Origin: Owenia fusiformis
Lineage: Eukaryota; Annelida; Polychaeta; Sabellida; Oweniidae
Reading direction: 5' to 3'
NCBI GenBank assembly: GCA_903813345.2
Contig: CAIIXF020000012.1
Coordinates: 6,471,615 to 6,535,614, forward strand
Length of the DNA: 64,000 nt
The notes under the pieces: model-generated
Databases searched by the model: none
What the model was told of the DNA's origin: nothing
What the model saw: the letters and a program-made list of their open reading frames with translations, nothing else
Made by a program: the position numbers and the translations under genes
Shown: positions 26,601-35,039 of the stretch, piece by piece
Position numbering within the stretch: position 1 is the first letter of the stretch
Layout: every line of letters begins with the position of its first letter

Positions 26601-29600
26601 CTTTTTTGCGGCAAAATGACAAGGATATTACCTCAGAAATACGTCAAAAAGTTAATCCTTTTCGCATTCCACTTGTTTCAAAAAGGTTTTCACCACTTTC
26701 CTTGCCCCTCTATTTTTTACGCATCTTACCCTATCCAGAAATTGGTTAAATTCATCGCCATAAACATATTTAGTCGTCTTTTGGTCCCTTGACCTTTCTT
26801 ATACCCGATTCTTAAAATCCTGCCAAATACGCCAAATTGTCATGTTTCTGGGCATATGGTCACCTCAATTGATACAATTTAAAAATTTGAGAGATTGATT
26901 GACATGTGTCAGATATATGCCAATCAACGTAACTTTGGAAGACCTTTCCAATGATATATCACACTTGGTACCAAATATCTTGGTTTTGGCTTTAGAGGGG
27001 GGACGGGATTTATTTGACACCCTGTAGTTTCAGATTGTGACTTAATTTTTTATGTAAAACTAGCCTGTATACGAGTTTTTCATTATAAATATCAGGGATA
27101 TTAAGCTTGCAATGTTTTTCACAATCTGTCAACGCGAACGGAAAGTATTTTAGCGATGTATTTGTATGGGCGACTGGCCATGCGTATAGGTTGGCGTTTT
27201 TCGATGTTTTTATAATGCTCTCTAATAACACAGGTTGACTTACTGTTGTCTTTTCAATTTTAATAAACCCTTGATTTCTAAAAATGGCGAATATGTCAGA
27301 AGAATAATTTTAACATTTTTGTTTTCCGCGTTTTCAGCAAGTTTTCATTTTCCCAGGAATTTTTTGACAGAATTTACTTCACCGTTTGATAATATTCTAG
27401 CAAAATATCCAATCGTATCAAACTAATTATTTCTTTAAAAAGAAATATCTCAAATATGATTATTCTAACTTTAGGAAATTGTAAAATGCAACTGCATATA
27501 AACAATATGCGTGTTTGTAGCATTAACAAATCGTAAAATAAACAAACTATTTGTAAATGTTTTTCCATCAATCTACAAGGTATCCGCAGCGTCTCTTTAC
27601 AATTACAATTACAGAGTCTGTGTAAAGTGTATATACTTCATGGACACCCTGTATTTTCTTGCATTGCAGCCTGTAAGTGGGGTAATTGGGAAGAATGGAG
27701 TTCTGGCGAATGTTCTCATACTTGTGGTTCAGGAGTTAAAACCATAACTCGATCGAGATCAAAACTTTGGGGCATAGGAGAATTTTCAACAGACTGCCTC
27801 GGTGACGCTCAAGATAATAGAACAGAAACATGTTTTAATGAACCATGTAAAGGTATTCAACTTATTCCATATAAAACAATGTCATGTTTATATGGTTTAC
27901 AATTTTTTGATATACAGGGTGTCAAATAAGTCCCGTCCCCCCTGCTACAGCTAAAACCTTAACAGACGGTACCTAGTGTGATATACCATTGGAAATATCA
28001 TCCAAAGTTATGTTAACTCAACAACTCTCAAGTATTTTGGATCTAATTTTTCTATATTTTTATGATGTCTTTTATAGTTAATGTGCCCTCCTTTAAGTAG
28101 CTTTTTTGCGGCAAAATGACAAGGATATTACCTCAGAAATACGTCAAAAAGTTAATCCTTTTCGCATTCCACTTGTTTCAAAAAGGTTTTCACCACTTTC
28201 CTTGCCCCTCTATTTTTTACGCATCTTACCCTATCCAGAAATTGGTTAAATTCATCGCCATAAACATATTTAGTCGTCTTTTGGTCCCTTGACCTTTCTT
28301 ATACCCGATTCTTAAAATCCTGCCAAATACGCCAAATTGTCATGTTTCTGGGCATATGGTCACCTCAATTGATACAATTTAAAAATTTGAGAGATTGATT
28401 GACATGTGTCAGATATATGCCAATCAACGTAACTTTGGAAGACCTTTCCAATGATATATCACACTTGGTACCAAATATCTTGGTTTTGGCTTTAGAGGGG
28501 GGACGGGATTTATTTGACACCCTGTAGTTTCAGATTGTGACTTAATTTTTTATGTAAAACTAGCCTGTATACGAGTTTTTCATTATAAATATCAGGGATA
28601 TTAAGCTTGCAATGTTTTTCACAATCTGTCAACGCGAACGGAAAGTATTTTAGCGATGTATTTGTATGGGCGACTGGCCATGCGTATAGGTTGGCGTTTT
28701 TCGATGTTTTTATAATGCTCTCTAATAACACAGGTTGACTTACTGTTGTCTTTTCAATTTTAATAAACCCTTGATTTCTAAAAATGGCGAATATGTCAGA
28801 AGAATAATTTTAACATTTTTGTTTTCCGCGTTTTCAGCAAGTTTTCATTTTCCCAGGAATTTTTTGACAGAATTTACTTCACCGTTTGATAATATTCTAG
28901 CAAAATATCCAATCGTATCAAACTAATTATTTCTTTAAAAAGAAATATCTCAAATATGATTATTCTAACTTTAGGAAATTGTAAAATGCAACTGCATATA
29001 AACAATATGCGTGTTTGTAGCATTAACAAATCGTAAAATAAACAAACTATTTGTAAATGTTTTTCCATCAATCTACAAGGTATCCGCAGCGTCTCTTTAC
29101 AATTACAATTACAGAGTCTGTGTAAAGTGTATATACTTCATGGACACCCTGTATTTTCTTGCATTGCAGCCTGTAAGTGGGGTAATTGGGAAGAATGGAG
29201 TTCTGGCGAATGTTCTCATACTTGTGGTTCAGGAGTTAAAACCATAACTCGATCGAGATCAAAACTTTGGGGCATAGGAGATTTTTCAACAGACTGCCTC
29301 GGTGACGCTCAAGATAATAGAACAGAAACATGTTTTAATGAACCATGTAAAGGTATTCAACTTATTCCATATATAGTCATGTTACTGTTTTTTATTTCAT
29401 TAATTCATAATTCTTTATTTATATAGTTTTTTATATATAGTGAAATTATTAACGATAATAAAGAAAACGAAGAAGAAATTCAGATGTTCCATCAATATAG
29501 ATGATGTCCATAAAGTATCTTTTCTTCTCCCTTTTCATCATATGAAATAAAAAACGCGAGGGTTTTGGGGGTATTGATACATGTAATACTTGTTTGCGGC

Positions 29601-30829
29601 AGAATGGACTTTACTGCTACCTTTACATTGAAAAAAATATTGGAGAGGATTCTAGAAAACTGGCTTTGAATTTGGGTATACCTGTACTTCTTTAGTGAAC
29701 GCCCTCTAGATTAAGAACCGAGAGATTATTTTCCCTTGTGATAGATGGTAGACCTATGTAATTTATCTGATTGTGTTCCTTATAATATGTTACAATCTAA
29801 TGGTACATGTATACCAATAAGATAATTCATCATGTATACCACGACTCTAGTGGGAACACGATATGTTTATATTTTCAGTCATATATATGAAAATATATCA
29901 TACTCTTGGAGTATGGTGACCCCAGTCATATATATATACTATAAAATTGTTAGGATGTGAATGGAGTCTGTGGAGTATTTGGTCAATTGGACCATGCTCA
30001 AAGTCGTGTGGCGGAGGAATTTCCTCAAGTACACGTTCAAGGACTAGAAACACTGTTGTTGGTGGTGCGCCATCTTGCTTAGGCGAAGCTGTCGCAACCG
30101 AGACTGCTATTTGTAATACCCAATTGTGTAACAGTAAGTTGTCTGTTATCTTAAAGAATATACACGTCAGTATTTTACTAAGAAACAAAAGAAAGATATT
30201 TAGGCTGCGTTTTTAATGCCAGCGGCACAAGTCAATTGCGCAATATTAATATGTCGAGTTATCTTTCCGGGTATCGCGAAAAAGATTAATATGCCCTACT
30301 GAGCGAATAGCATGGTCAGACGTTTTCAACAAAAACAACAAAAAAGCTTATTGGGAAAATTGTAAATAGTGATATATGTCGACAGAAACAAATATTTTTC
30401 AATTTTTTAATTCTAATACGAGCGTTTAATTTGTGATTATTATTTAATATTGACAAAGTTCACATACAAAAGAGAGCCATTACATGGCTTCTTCTATCTC
30501 TGCAACAATTATTGCCATGTTCAACTCAAAGCAGCCATATATATGCATCAATTTTATGACCAATTTACAATGATTTAATCCTCGTAGACTGTGGAGTTTG
30601 GGGACAATGGAATGCATGGGTGTGCAAGGCCTGTCAACCAGATGTGAACTCGGCATCTCTCAGCGATTGCAGTATATCTGGAACGCAAATATGTAGCCGA
30701 ACACGGTTTTGCCCTATCTGTGTTCAACGAAGAAGCAATGATGGTGAAGATGAGAATCTCCACAAAAGAGGCAGTCCGTGTGATGGTGTATCTTCTCAAG
30801 AGAGGCCCAGTCCTTGTTGCTATCAATAA
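8594..30829 (+). CDS. Gene P1: secreted multi-TSR protein with six T+E cassettes (23 exons)
   Basis: The exons are 8594-8645, 9049-9158, 11260-11365, 11582-11803, 12232-12447, 12913-13134, 13652-13867, 14895-15116, 16202-16417, 16895-17116, 17524-17739, 18216-18437, 18845-19060, 20454-20675, 21602-21814, 21960-22139, 25177-25359, 25495-25686, 26170-26352, 27670-27852, 29170-29352, 29954-30133 and 30588-30829. Together they total 4419 nt, an uninterrupted frame for 1472 residues ending in TAA. The order is signal peptide, H1, H2, six alternating T-type TSR and E modules, an atypical TSR, two TSRs, three near-identical TSRs, one TSR and a terminal CC-ending TSR. No transmembrane segment was seen, so a soluble or matrix protein is likely. 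The function is unknown; TSR proteins commonly act in adhesion and matrix. No perfect AATAAA was found downstream; ATTAAA at 31108-31113 is a weak candidate. Confidence 0.85.
9049..9158 (+). CDS. Gene P1 exon 2: H1 cysteine-hairpin module
   Basis: Phase 1 in, phase 0 out, 110 nt, with GTAAGT donor. It encodes ITYAPCKKLCKRMSMKNC and then AKSC, i.e. CX3C-X7-CX3C, strongly basic. TYAPC is shared word for word with P2 exon 2. Confidence 0.85.
9781..10490. repeat. Foldback element
   Basis: Two arms of about 300 bp are inverted copies; landmarks are CATGGTCAGAATGACCC near 9905 and GGGTCATTCTGACCATGG near 10339. The segment at 36030-36250 carries a related piece (GCCCAATATATT and TTTCAGACA.TTTT.AAAATTTC), so this is a repeat family. 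Confidence 0.7.
10504..10585. repeat. GC-rich hairpin
   Basis: GGCGCCCGGCCGATTGAGTA and an inverted partner near 10565-10579 (TGCCGGGCGCC) flank an AT-rich loop that is itself self-complementary (TATTGAACAAAAC). A related hairpin is at 10913-10980. Confidence 0.55.
11260..11365 (+). CDS. Gene P1 exon 3: H2 cysteine-hairpin module
   Basis: Phase 0 in, phase 1 out, 106 nt. It encodes GYTVNDKCWKLC and then CLKKC after 14 residues, a second CX3C...CX3C pair. It aligns with P2 GYVVDAKCWNDC...CMDKC and gene M exon 3. Confidence 0.82.
11582..11803 (+). CDS. Gene P1 exon 4: T-type TSR, cassette 1
   Basis: A 222-nt phase 1-1 exon beginning DSCQWTEWGEWKYSSC. T-type exons keep the Trp ladder but replace the CSxTCG segment with a longer insert, then CNRTRTCTC (NRT glycosylation sequon plus Arg ladder), CVGASIQ and a terminal CC. 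Confidence 0.87.
12232..12447 (+). CDS. Gene P1 exon 5: E module, cassette 1
   Basis: A 216-nt phase 1-1 exon: EECPLQGDPRYGGNPPTACC, then DRKWYVSLGGRDYTVRDVS, a single Cys after PMKC, NFTIS (N-glycosylation sequon) and CRCSPPTGDE. Family not recognised. Confidence 0.83.
12913..13134 (+). CDS. Gene P1 exon 6: T-type TSR, cassette 2
   Basis: A 222-nt phase 1-1 exon beginning GTCGWTAWGEWIFSSC and ending HKSEQCCRIKE. Acceptor CACCAG, donor GTGAGA. The second Trp position reads WTAW rather than WTEW. Confidence 0.87.
13652..13867 (+). CDS. Gene P1 exon 7: E module, cassette 2
   Basis: A 216-nt phase 1-1 exon: DSCPLEGDPRYGGNPPTACC, GKWYVPLGGRDYTIREIS, KCDPTFNFTISKYNNCRC. It differs from cassette 1 by scattered substitutions and keeps all six cysteines. 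The following intron holds a mariner relic. Confidence 0.85.
13939..14484. mobile_element. Nonautonomous mariner relic (546 bp) with TA duplication
   Basis: The ends are TAGGGTGGGCCAAAAA and, inverted, CAGGGTGGGCCAAAAA, flanked by TA. The homologous introns after E3 and E4 (near 16487 and 17809) lack the insert and read straight through, giving clean empty sites. Residues from 14150-14254 (SPDANPSEYRVLKVYSRLY) resemble the SPDLNPxEY part of a mariner transposase, so it is an internally deleted copy. Confidence 0.85.
14895..15116 (+). CDS. Gene P1 exon 8: T-type TSR, cassette 3
   Basis: A 222-nt phase 1-1 exon with GTCGWTEWGEWIFSSC, CNRTRTCTC and HKSEQCCRLKE. The change from RIKE to RLKE is shared with cassettes 4 and 5, grouping these three copies. 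Confidence 0.87.
15300..15945. repeat. Intron insertion with promoter-like sequence and a dispersed repeat
   Basis: Compared with the sister intron after T2 (13135-13651), this intron is longer by about 590 bp at roughly 15358-15945. Near its left edge is a 90-bp repeat (CGCCAAGC.AT.CGTATG.CC and CCGTTCACG) that recurs inverted near 27125-27210, 28625-28710 and 51035-51125. It also contains TGCGCAGGCGCA at 15410 and TATATAAAG at 15437. Confidence 0.5.
16202..16417 (+). CDS. Gene P1 exon 9: E module, cassette 3
   Basis: A 216-nt phase 1-1 exon: DSCPLEGDPLYGGTPPTACC, then DRKWYVPLGGRDYTVREVS and NFTIS...CRC. It starts DSC like cassette 2, whereas cassettes 1, 4, 5 and 6 start EEC. Confidence 0.85.
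16895..17116 (+). CDS. Gene P1 exon 10: T-type TSR, cassette 4
   Basis: A 222-nt phase 1-1 exon: GTCGWTEWGDWIFSSC, CNRTRTCTC, CVGASIQHKSEQCCRLKE. It is nearly identical to the exon 1321 bp downstream. Confidence 0.87.
17524..17739 (+). CDS. Gene P1 exon 11: E module, cassette 4
   Basis: A 216-nt phase 1-1 exon: EECPPEGDQGYGGNPPTSCC, GKWYVPLGGRDYTIREVS, NFTISKYNNCRCSPPTGDE. All six cysteines and the sequon are kept. Confidence 0.85.
18216..18437 (+). CDS. Gene P1 exon 12: T-type TSR, cassette 5
   Basis: A 222-nt phase 1-1 exon, 1321 bp after its twin in cassette 4; encodes GTCGWTEWGEWIFSSC and TCTCPTDAGDSQCVG. Flanking introns are also almost identical to those of cassette 4. Confidence 0.87.
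18845..19060 (+). CDS. Gene P1 exon 13: E module, cassette 5
   Basis: A 216-nt phase 1-1 exon: EECPPKGDPGYGGNPLTSCC, GKWYVPLGGGDYTVREVS, NFTISNYNNCRCLPPSGDE. It is 1321 bp from the cassette 4 copy. Confidence 0.85.
19061..20453 (+). other. P1 intron between cassettes 5 and 6
   Basis: A 1.39 kb intron unrelated to the shorter cassette introns. I see no exon, TIR element or array in it. Confidence 0.5.
20454..20675 (+). CDS. Gene P1 exon 14: T-type TSR, cassette 6
   Basis: A 222-nt phase 1-1 exon: GTCEWTEWGEWKFSSC, CNRTRTCTCSVNIGEKQCIG, HKSEQCCRIKE. It is the most diverged T copy and keeps the RIKE ending of cassettes 1 and 2. Confidence 0.87.
21602..21814 (+). CDS. Gene P1 exon 15: E module, cassette 6
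   Basis: A 213-nt phase 1-1 exon, one codon shorter than the other five: EECPPESDPRYGGNPPLACC, DRKWYVSLGGRDYSVKEVS, CRCLPAQKG. The NFTIS sequon has become FNIIE. Confidence 0.85.
21960..22139 (+). CDS. Gene P1 exon 16: atypical TSR
   Basis: A 180-nt phase 1-1 exon: ECPDEPWSSWSCQTCQCGIG, then RICTRIRERRDYG and ICKAILHMERD. It keeps two Trp and the Arg ladder but has extra cysteines (CQTCQC) and no classical CSxTCG. Donor GTAAGT. Confidence 0.78.
22140..25176 (+). other. Large P1 intron (3.0 kb) with weak repeat traces
   Basis: No exon is seen. A segment at 22273-22395 resembles 9476-9590 (ATAGCATGTTTATTA.TCCC). An inverted pair AATCGATTGCAAACTT / AAGTTTGCAATCGATT sits near 23793 and 23868. 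GGTTACCTTAGCAACCAT near 23316 resembles mariner subterminal sequence, so 23160-24275 may be an old, unconfirmed mariner relic. Confidence 0.4.
25177..25359 (+). CDS. Gene P1 exon 17: TSR domain
   Basis: A 183-nt phase 1-1 exon: CSWSRWSRWKGNVCSSTCGV, then QTRNRIQ, CKGESQQ and CKQNPC, a classical TSR. With the preceding exon, the split codon gives an extra Cys (CC) at the join. Confidence 0.88.
25495..25686 (+). CDS. Gene P1 exon 18: TSR domain
   Basis: A 192-nt phase 1-1 exon: CEWSEWTMWSNKNGDQCSRT then CGNGV, YRARTMQ, CNGETEQ, CYEQGC. The Trp ladder and CSRTCGNG are intact. The intron before it is only 135 bp. Confidence 0.9.
26170..26352 (+). CDS. Gene P1 exon 19: TSR domain (copy A)
   Basis: A 183-nt phase 1-1 exon: VCIWNNWKEWSSGECSRTCG, ITRSRSK, CLGDAQDNRTETC (NRT sequon), CFNEPC. 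The 3' part is identical to copy B; the 5' part differs. Confidence 0.9.
26415..27024. mobile_element. TIR element, Tc1/mariner-type MITE (copy 1)
   Basis: Ends CAGGGTGTCAAATAAGTCCC and, inverted, CAGGGTGTCAAATAAATCCC, flanked by TA. The terminal arms match imperfectly for about 100 bp. No transposase reading is seen in 610 bp. Confidence 0.85.
27670..27852 (+). CDS. Gene P1 exon 20: TSR domain (copy B, hybrid)
   Basis: A 183-nt phase 1-1 exon: ACKWGNWEEWSSGECSHTCG. Its 5' half and upstream flank are identical to copy C, and its 3' half and downstream flank are identical to copy A, as expected for a crossover product. Confidence 0.9.
27915..28524. mobile_element. TIR element, Tc1/mariner-type MITE (copy 2)
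   Basis: Identical to the copy 1500 bp upstream. It was carried by the tandem duplication rather than by a second insertion. Confidence 0.85.
29170..29352 (+). CDS. Gene P1 exon 21: TSR domain (copy C)
   Basis: A 183-nt phase 1-1 exon equal to copy B except for one base at 29282 (E to D, GIGDFST). The downstream flank diverges after 29371. Confidence 0.9.
29353..29953 (+). other. P1 intron between TSR copy C and exon 22
   Basis: A 601-bp AT-rich intron. A short inverted repeat, AGTCATATATATGAAAATAT and its partner near 29924, surrounds a self-complementary ACTCTTGGAGT. Nothing else is visible. Confidence 0.45.
29954..30133 (+). CDS. Gene P1 exon 22: TSR domain
   Basis: A 180-nt phase 1-1 exon: GCEWSLWSIWSIGPCSKSCG, STRSRTRN, CLGEAVATETAIC, CN. 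A textbook TSR with a GTAAGT donor. Confidence 0.9.
30588..30829 (+). CDS. Gene P1 exon 23: terminal CC-ending TSR and stop
   Basis: Phase 1 entry; NCGVWGQWNAWVCKACQPD, CSRTRFCPIC, CDGVSSQERPSPCC, then YQ and TAA at 30827-30829. It shares the long insert and CC ending with the T-type exons. The stop closes the 1472-residue frame. Confidence 0.87.
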
Positions 30830-32190
30830 TACTTTTGTACTTTGTGCAATATAAATAATTTCGGCAACACGTGCATTACTCTTAACTACTAAATAAGTTT
30901 TGTTTGGTTATTTTGTAATCTTAGTCTATCATTATACTTTAAATAATACACTGGTAAATGATAAAACTCACTTTGTAAGAACTCACTGTTCTTTCCTGCT
31001 AGAAGATCTAATATAAGGTGGTTTTCGATGTAATCTTGTAAAGCTAAGAAATAAGTCTGAGAAATATGAAAAACGAACCAAAGCGGTATATTATATATTA
31101 TTATTATATTAAATATTATACTAAAAATATTGAAAAATGCAATGGTTGTTCACAATTGATCAAATCATTATGACTGAACCAGACAGCCTTCATTATTCAA
31201 AACTACTTGTATATAAAAGGAAGCGATTGGACTGGATATTGCTGTATTATACATGTGCATGTTTTCAACCAATCAAATCTGAGATATCACACCTAGAGTC
31301 CATTTCACTTTATTTACGTCAGTAAAAGCTAAAAAATAAGAAATCAAAATATCATAATGCAATAATATGAGGAAAATGTATTCCTATTGTATATGAATGA
31401 CATTTGTATATCTTGGATTGCTTCTAGTTTGGGTTATAAAGTGTGTGACCTCTTATATTTGGATGCTTCTCTGCCATGTTATTTTCAATAAGATTAACAT
31501 GGCCGAAATTCTTTAAATTAATAGAGGGCACAGGCTTATTGCACAAAAAACTAAAAAAATCTGAAATATACAAATGTCATTCATGTACATTATGAATATA
31601 CTTTTCCATATATTATTGCACAATGGTCTCCCAATTTCTTATTTTTGGGTTCTACTGACGCAATAAAACAGTGAAATGGACTCCACTGTATGCCTACGTT
31701 ACGAGCAAAGTCATCAACACAAATGATATGTCACTTGATATTCAGTAAATTATGATAACGATGAACAAAGCTGTTTGTAGATAGTATTCATTATATTGAC
31801 GTGCATGTATGTAGATTTTCTAAACAATAAACGCAGATGACAATAATCTCAGCTGATTTATTTTGTACAGAACTAAAGGGATGTGTCAGAATCAATTGAT
31901 CTGTGAGATTAATGTTACGCGTTTGCTTTACTAATATCTGTTGCTTTGTGCGTGTTGATGTCTGATTCATGAAATATACGACTCGTCCATTTGTGTAGGC
32001 TTCAAAGTGATACAGGCAAATACTATAATGAATAATTTGAAGTGCAATGCAGGATATATTGTGCTCGAAAAATTCTGTTGGCAAGAGACGAACTCCTACT
32101 ACTCCCTTACCGAGACAATGGCGCGTGATCCCAGTTTAATTTACATTGTGTACACTTTTTGCCTCCCATGTTAAATAGATTTACATAGTC
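30830..32190. other. Intergenic, 3' flank of P1
   Basis: AT-rich sequence without a convincing gene. It holds the 31296-31688 TIR element. A segment at 31950-32035 (GATTCATGAAATATACGA and GTGTAGGCTTCAAAGTGAT) is repeated near 36473-36525. Confidence 0.5.
31296..31688. mobile_element. Palindromic MITE-like element (about 393 bp)
   Basis: The left arm GAGTCCATTTCACT... and the right arm ...AGTGAAATGGACTCCACTG are inverted copies along most of their length, with AATGACATTTGTATAT in both. TA lies just outside each end. The left end seems to have lost its last few bases. Confidence 0.65.
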
Positions 32191-32275
32191 AGTCTTGGAA
32201 AAGAACCTGGGCATCAAAAATCGAATAAATGCTTTTTCACTGGGATTCGGACACGTATGGTTTGAGCAAAGTATT

Positions 32276-32480
32276 TCTTATCTTGCTATTATTACCACTG
32301 GGCATGATCAAATGAATAGCTTACTTCAAATAGCTTATGATTACAGTCTTCGCTGGAGATTCGAATTCCACCCAGGCAAATATGTCGTTATGTGTTTTGG
32401 CCCAAGAAAACTGGCTGTCCTTAAAATTGTAAACTCGGCTCAGCATGTTGATTCACCACTACTAGGTAGTACAAACTTAC
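32276..32480 (+). mobile_element. LINE reverse-transcriptase fragment
   Basis: The open frame reads MNSLLQIAYDYSLRWRFEFH then PGKYVVMCFG. This matches the part of non-LTR reverse transcriptases after the YADD box (LQ.AYDY...WR.EFNP.K..V..FG). Only this short piece remains and it runs into minisatellite sequence, so the enclosing 251-codon frame is not a host gene. Confidence 0.65.
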
Positions 32481-32509
32481 ATGTAAAATCGGCAATATCT
32501 TTTATATCT

Positions 32510-33265
32510 CCCAACGGTTTATTCCCATTTCGCCCCTTCCCATTTTGTCCCTTTCCATTTCGCCCCTCATTTATTCCCATATCGCCCCTTCCCAATTGGT
32601 CCCTTACCATTTCACCCCTTTCCCATTTCGCCCCTTCCCATTTTGCCCCTCATACAGTCCCATTTTGCCCCTTTCCTATTTCGCCCCTTCCCATCTCGCC
32701 CCTTCCCATTTTGCCTCTCATTTATTCCCATTTCGCCCCTTCCCAATTGGCCCCTTCCCATTTCGCCCCTCATTTATTGAATGAAATATCCGATTATCTT
32801 TTGTCAATTTTACCAGATTATTTGGCTGTGAAATTAGAACATAATGATACGACGTCAGATACTGTAGCCTACATCACGGCATTTTACCACACGTTAGGGA
32901 AAGGGGCGAAATGGGTAGGGACGAAATGGGAAGGGGCGAAAGGGGAATAAATGAGGGGCTAAATGGGAAGAGGCGAAATGGGAATGAACGAGGGGCGAAA
33001 TTGGAAAGGGGCCAATGGGGAAGGGGCGAAATGAGAAGGGGCCAATTGGGAAGGGGCGAAATGGGAAGGGGCGAAGGGGGGATGAGGGGTGAAATGGGAA
33101 GGGGGAATAATGGGACGGGGCGAACTGGAAAAGGGGCGAAATGGGAAAGGGGCAATTTGGGAAAAGGGCAAAATGGGAAGGGGCGAAATGGGTAGGGGCC
33201 AAATGGGAATAAATGAGGGGCGAAATGGGAAGGGGCAAAGTGGGAAGGGGCGAAATGGGAAGACA
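32510..33265. repeat. Inverted minisatellite (16-bp unit)
   Basis: At 32517-32778 the unit is CCCATTTCGCCCCTTC with variants. After a spacer of about 110 bp, at 32895-33265, the same unit runs in inverted orientation as GAAGGGGCGAAATGGG. The open frames across it on both strands are by-products of the 16-bp repeat. Confidence 0.9.
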
Positions 33266-33717
33266 CCCTCCCAACTTCAGGGGAGATGCATAGTCACACG
33301 ATTTATCATAGAGAGTAGCAAAAACTTTCACCCCCGGTGATCTGACAAAATGAACGGAGGGGGAGGATCAGCCCTTTTTTGATAGAAAATTCAACAAATC
33401 TTGAAGATTTATTTTTTCAAGAAAAAGATTTACAATTGGATTGCTAAATAAATAGGTGAAGTACAAGGGGAACTATGTAACTGGGTCTTTTATCTTTTTG
33501 AACCGATAGGCTTCTATATAAGATTACGATCCATTAAAAAGGAGCAGCGTCACCAACGTGCAAATGTCAATGTTTTTGCTATAAATCGAACAACGGTGGT
33601 CTTCACGAATTGTTAAAAAAATTTGTAAGTAACATTATTATTACAAAATTAATGTCATTGCTGGTTTGTAAAATACGTTACCATACTTTAAATAAAAAGA
33701 CAATCGAAAATAAGTAA

Positions 33718-33965
33718 AACTGAACGGAGAGGGGGGGGGGGTCGAACGGAGGGGGATCAATATCTAATTAAGATATGACAATGTATGTCTTACTTGACCT
33801 ATTTCCCTACTCAGAATTTTGCCATTTCTCAAATACAACATCATTGAACTGGGGGAGAATTGACGAATTTTTGAGGAAAATAGGTCAAGTCACATATAAA
33901 TTGTCTTGTCTTATATACACATTGATCCCCCTCTTTCGACCCCCTCCCCTTTGTTCAGGTTTTAT
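33718..33965. repeat. Short inverted-repeat element with G-rich ends
   Basis: Arms of about 45 bp: CTGAACGGAGAGGGGG...TCGAACGGAGGGGGATCAAT and its reverse complement ending TTGTTCAGG. A related GAACGGAGGGGGAGGATCA is at 33352. No coding capacity. Confidence 0.6.
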
Positions 33966-34109
33966 CATTTTCGCTTATGATTAATACAACGTATGATTAC
34001 GTATTTTGCAAAATCAGCAATGGGTAATTTAGAAATTACTTAGGAACGCACTTAGAGGCTCTATTTTGCATAAGTAACATAATAGAATCCTCCGATTCAA
34101 TATTAGACT

Positions 34110-34300
34110 TGTAGTACGTGACAGTTTGAAACCCTTTTCTGAATTACAGTCTGACATTATTCAGGTAAAAATATTTTGTTGTGATAACAATGAATACAGT
34201 AATCATAACTCAGCAATTTATGAATGTGTTTTGCATATATTAATAGGTTGATAGATTGCACTGGTTGACATATAATTTGGTCTAAATCTGCGGCTTACCA
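34110..34300 (+). repeat. Dispersed repeat, copy 1
   Basis: AGTACGTGACAGT, AATACAGTAATCATAA and GTGTTTTGCATATATTAAT occur in the same order at 45880-46055, just upstream of the P2 start. Copies are diverged. Confidence 0.65.
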
Positions 34301-35039
34301 TCGACAACGTACAGTGACAAAATATACGGGTGTACACGTTAGATGTAAGTTGTCATTTCCGCCATTTTGACCAACATTTTCGAATGATTAAAGTATACAA
34401 ATATCTTAATAGCAACAATGCAAACCACTTTTTATTTGGGATGTTACAACAGCAAAAAAGTTTTGTGCGTTGTCAACTTGACACTGCGTAGGCATTGACA
34501 TCTAAAATAAAAGATATATTTGATGATATAACTATAATTATATAGTTATATACATTTAGATATGTTCAGTTAATCCAAAAAATGATCCCGATATGGTTAT
34601 TTCAATTTTGCCAGTTCTCTTTGTGGTCCATAACCTGACATTTACTCCCTTTTAAGATGACGGTCTATAAAAACTTAGACCCAAGTTTGTACGAGTATCA
34701 TTTATTTGACCGTATGGAAAACATTGTTTTTATCGAAAGGCTGTTACGCGGTAAAAATGATACGAATATATACCGTGTTCCGCAACGAATTTGGAATATT
34801 CACTTGCGGTATATTATAGATTCGCCCGCAGTATATGGCATACACACTAACCGATGAGAACGTGATACGGAAGCACGCACGCAGTTGTGATTGAGCGAAC
34901 GAGTAAAAGTTTATAGATTACTGTATTACAATGAATATACTCAACTGTCTTAACTGTATGAAATGTAAGAAAATGGCACTTGACTACAACAACGAAAAAT
35001 TTTAAAAATGAATAATTTGTGACAATATGCATTCATACA
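34301..35039. other. Intergenic, no recognised feature
   Basis: AT-rich sequence, including a short self-complementary ATAACTATAATTATATAGTTAT near 34528 (split in halves here only by pattern). I see no gene. Confidence 0.4.

Larger units (their letters stand above)
26223..29281 (+). repeat. Perfect 1500-bp tandem duplication
   Basis: Positions 26223-27781 recur at 27723-29281 with no difference that I can find; the period is exactly 1500 bp. The edges fall within a 59-bp stretch common to TSR exons A and C. Each unit carries a copy of the 610-bp TIR element. It is either a very recent duplication or an assembly artefact. Confidence 0.92.

Noticed and set aside
32195-32950. 251-codon open frame, the longest in the P1-P2 gap
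   Set aside because: Its first part is a LINE reverse-transcriptase scrap and the rest is minisatellite translated as SPLPISPLP repeats.
32874-33331. Overlapping 130- and 145-codon minus-strand frames
   Set aside because: Both translate the 16-bp minisatellite; no start context or domain.
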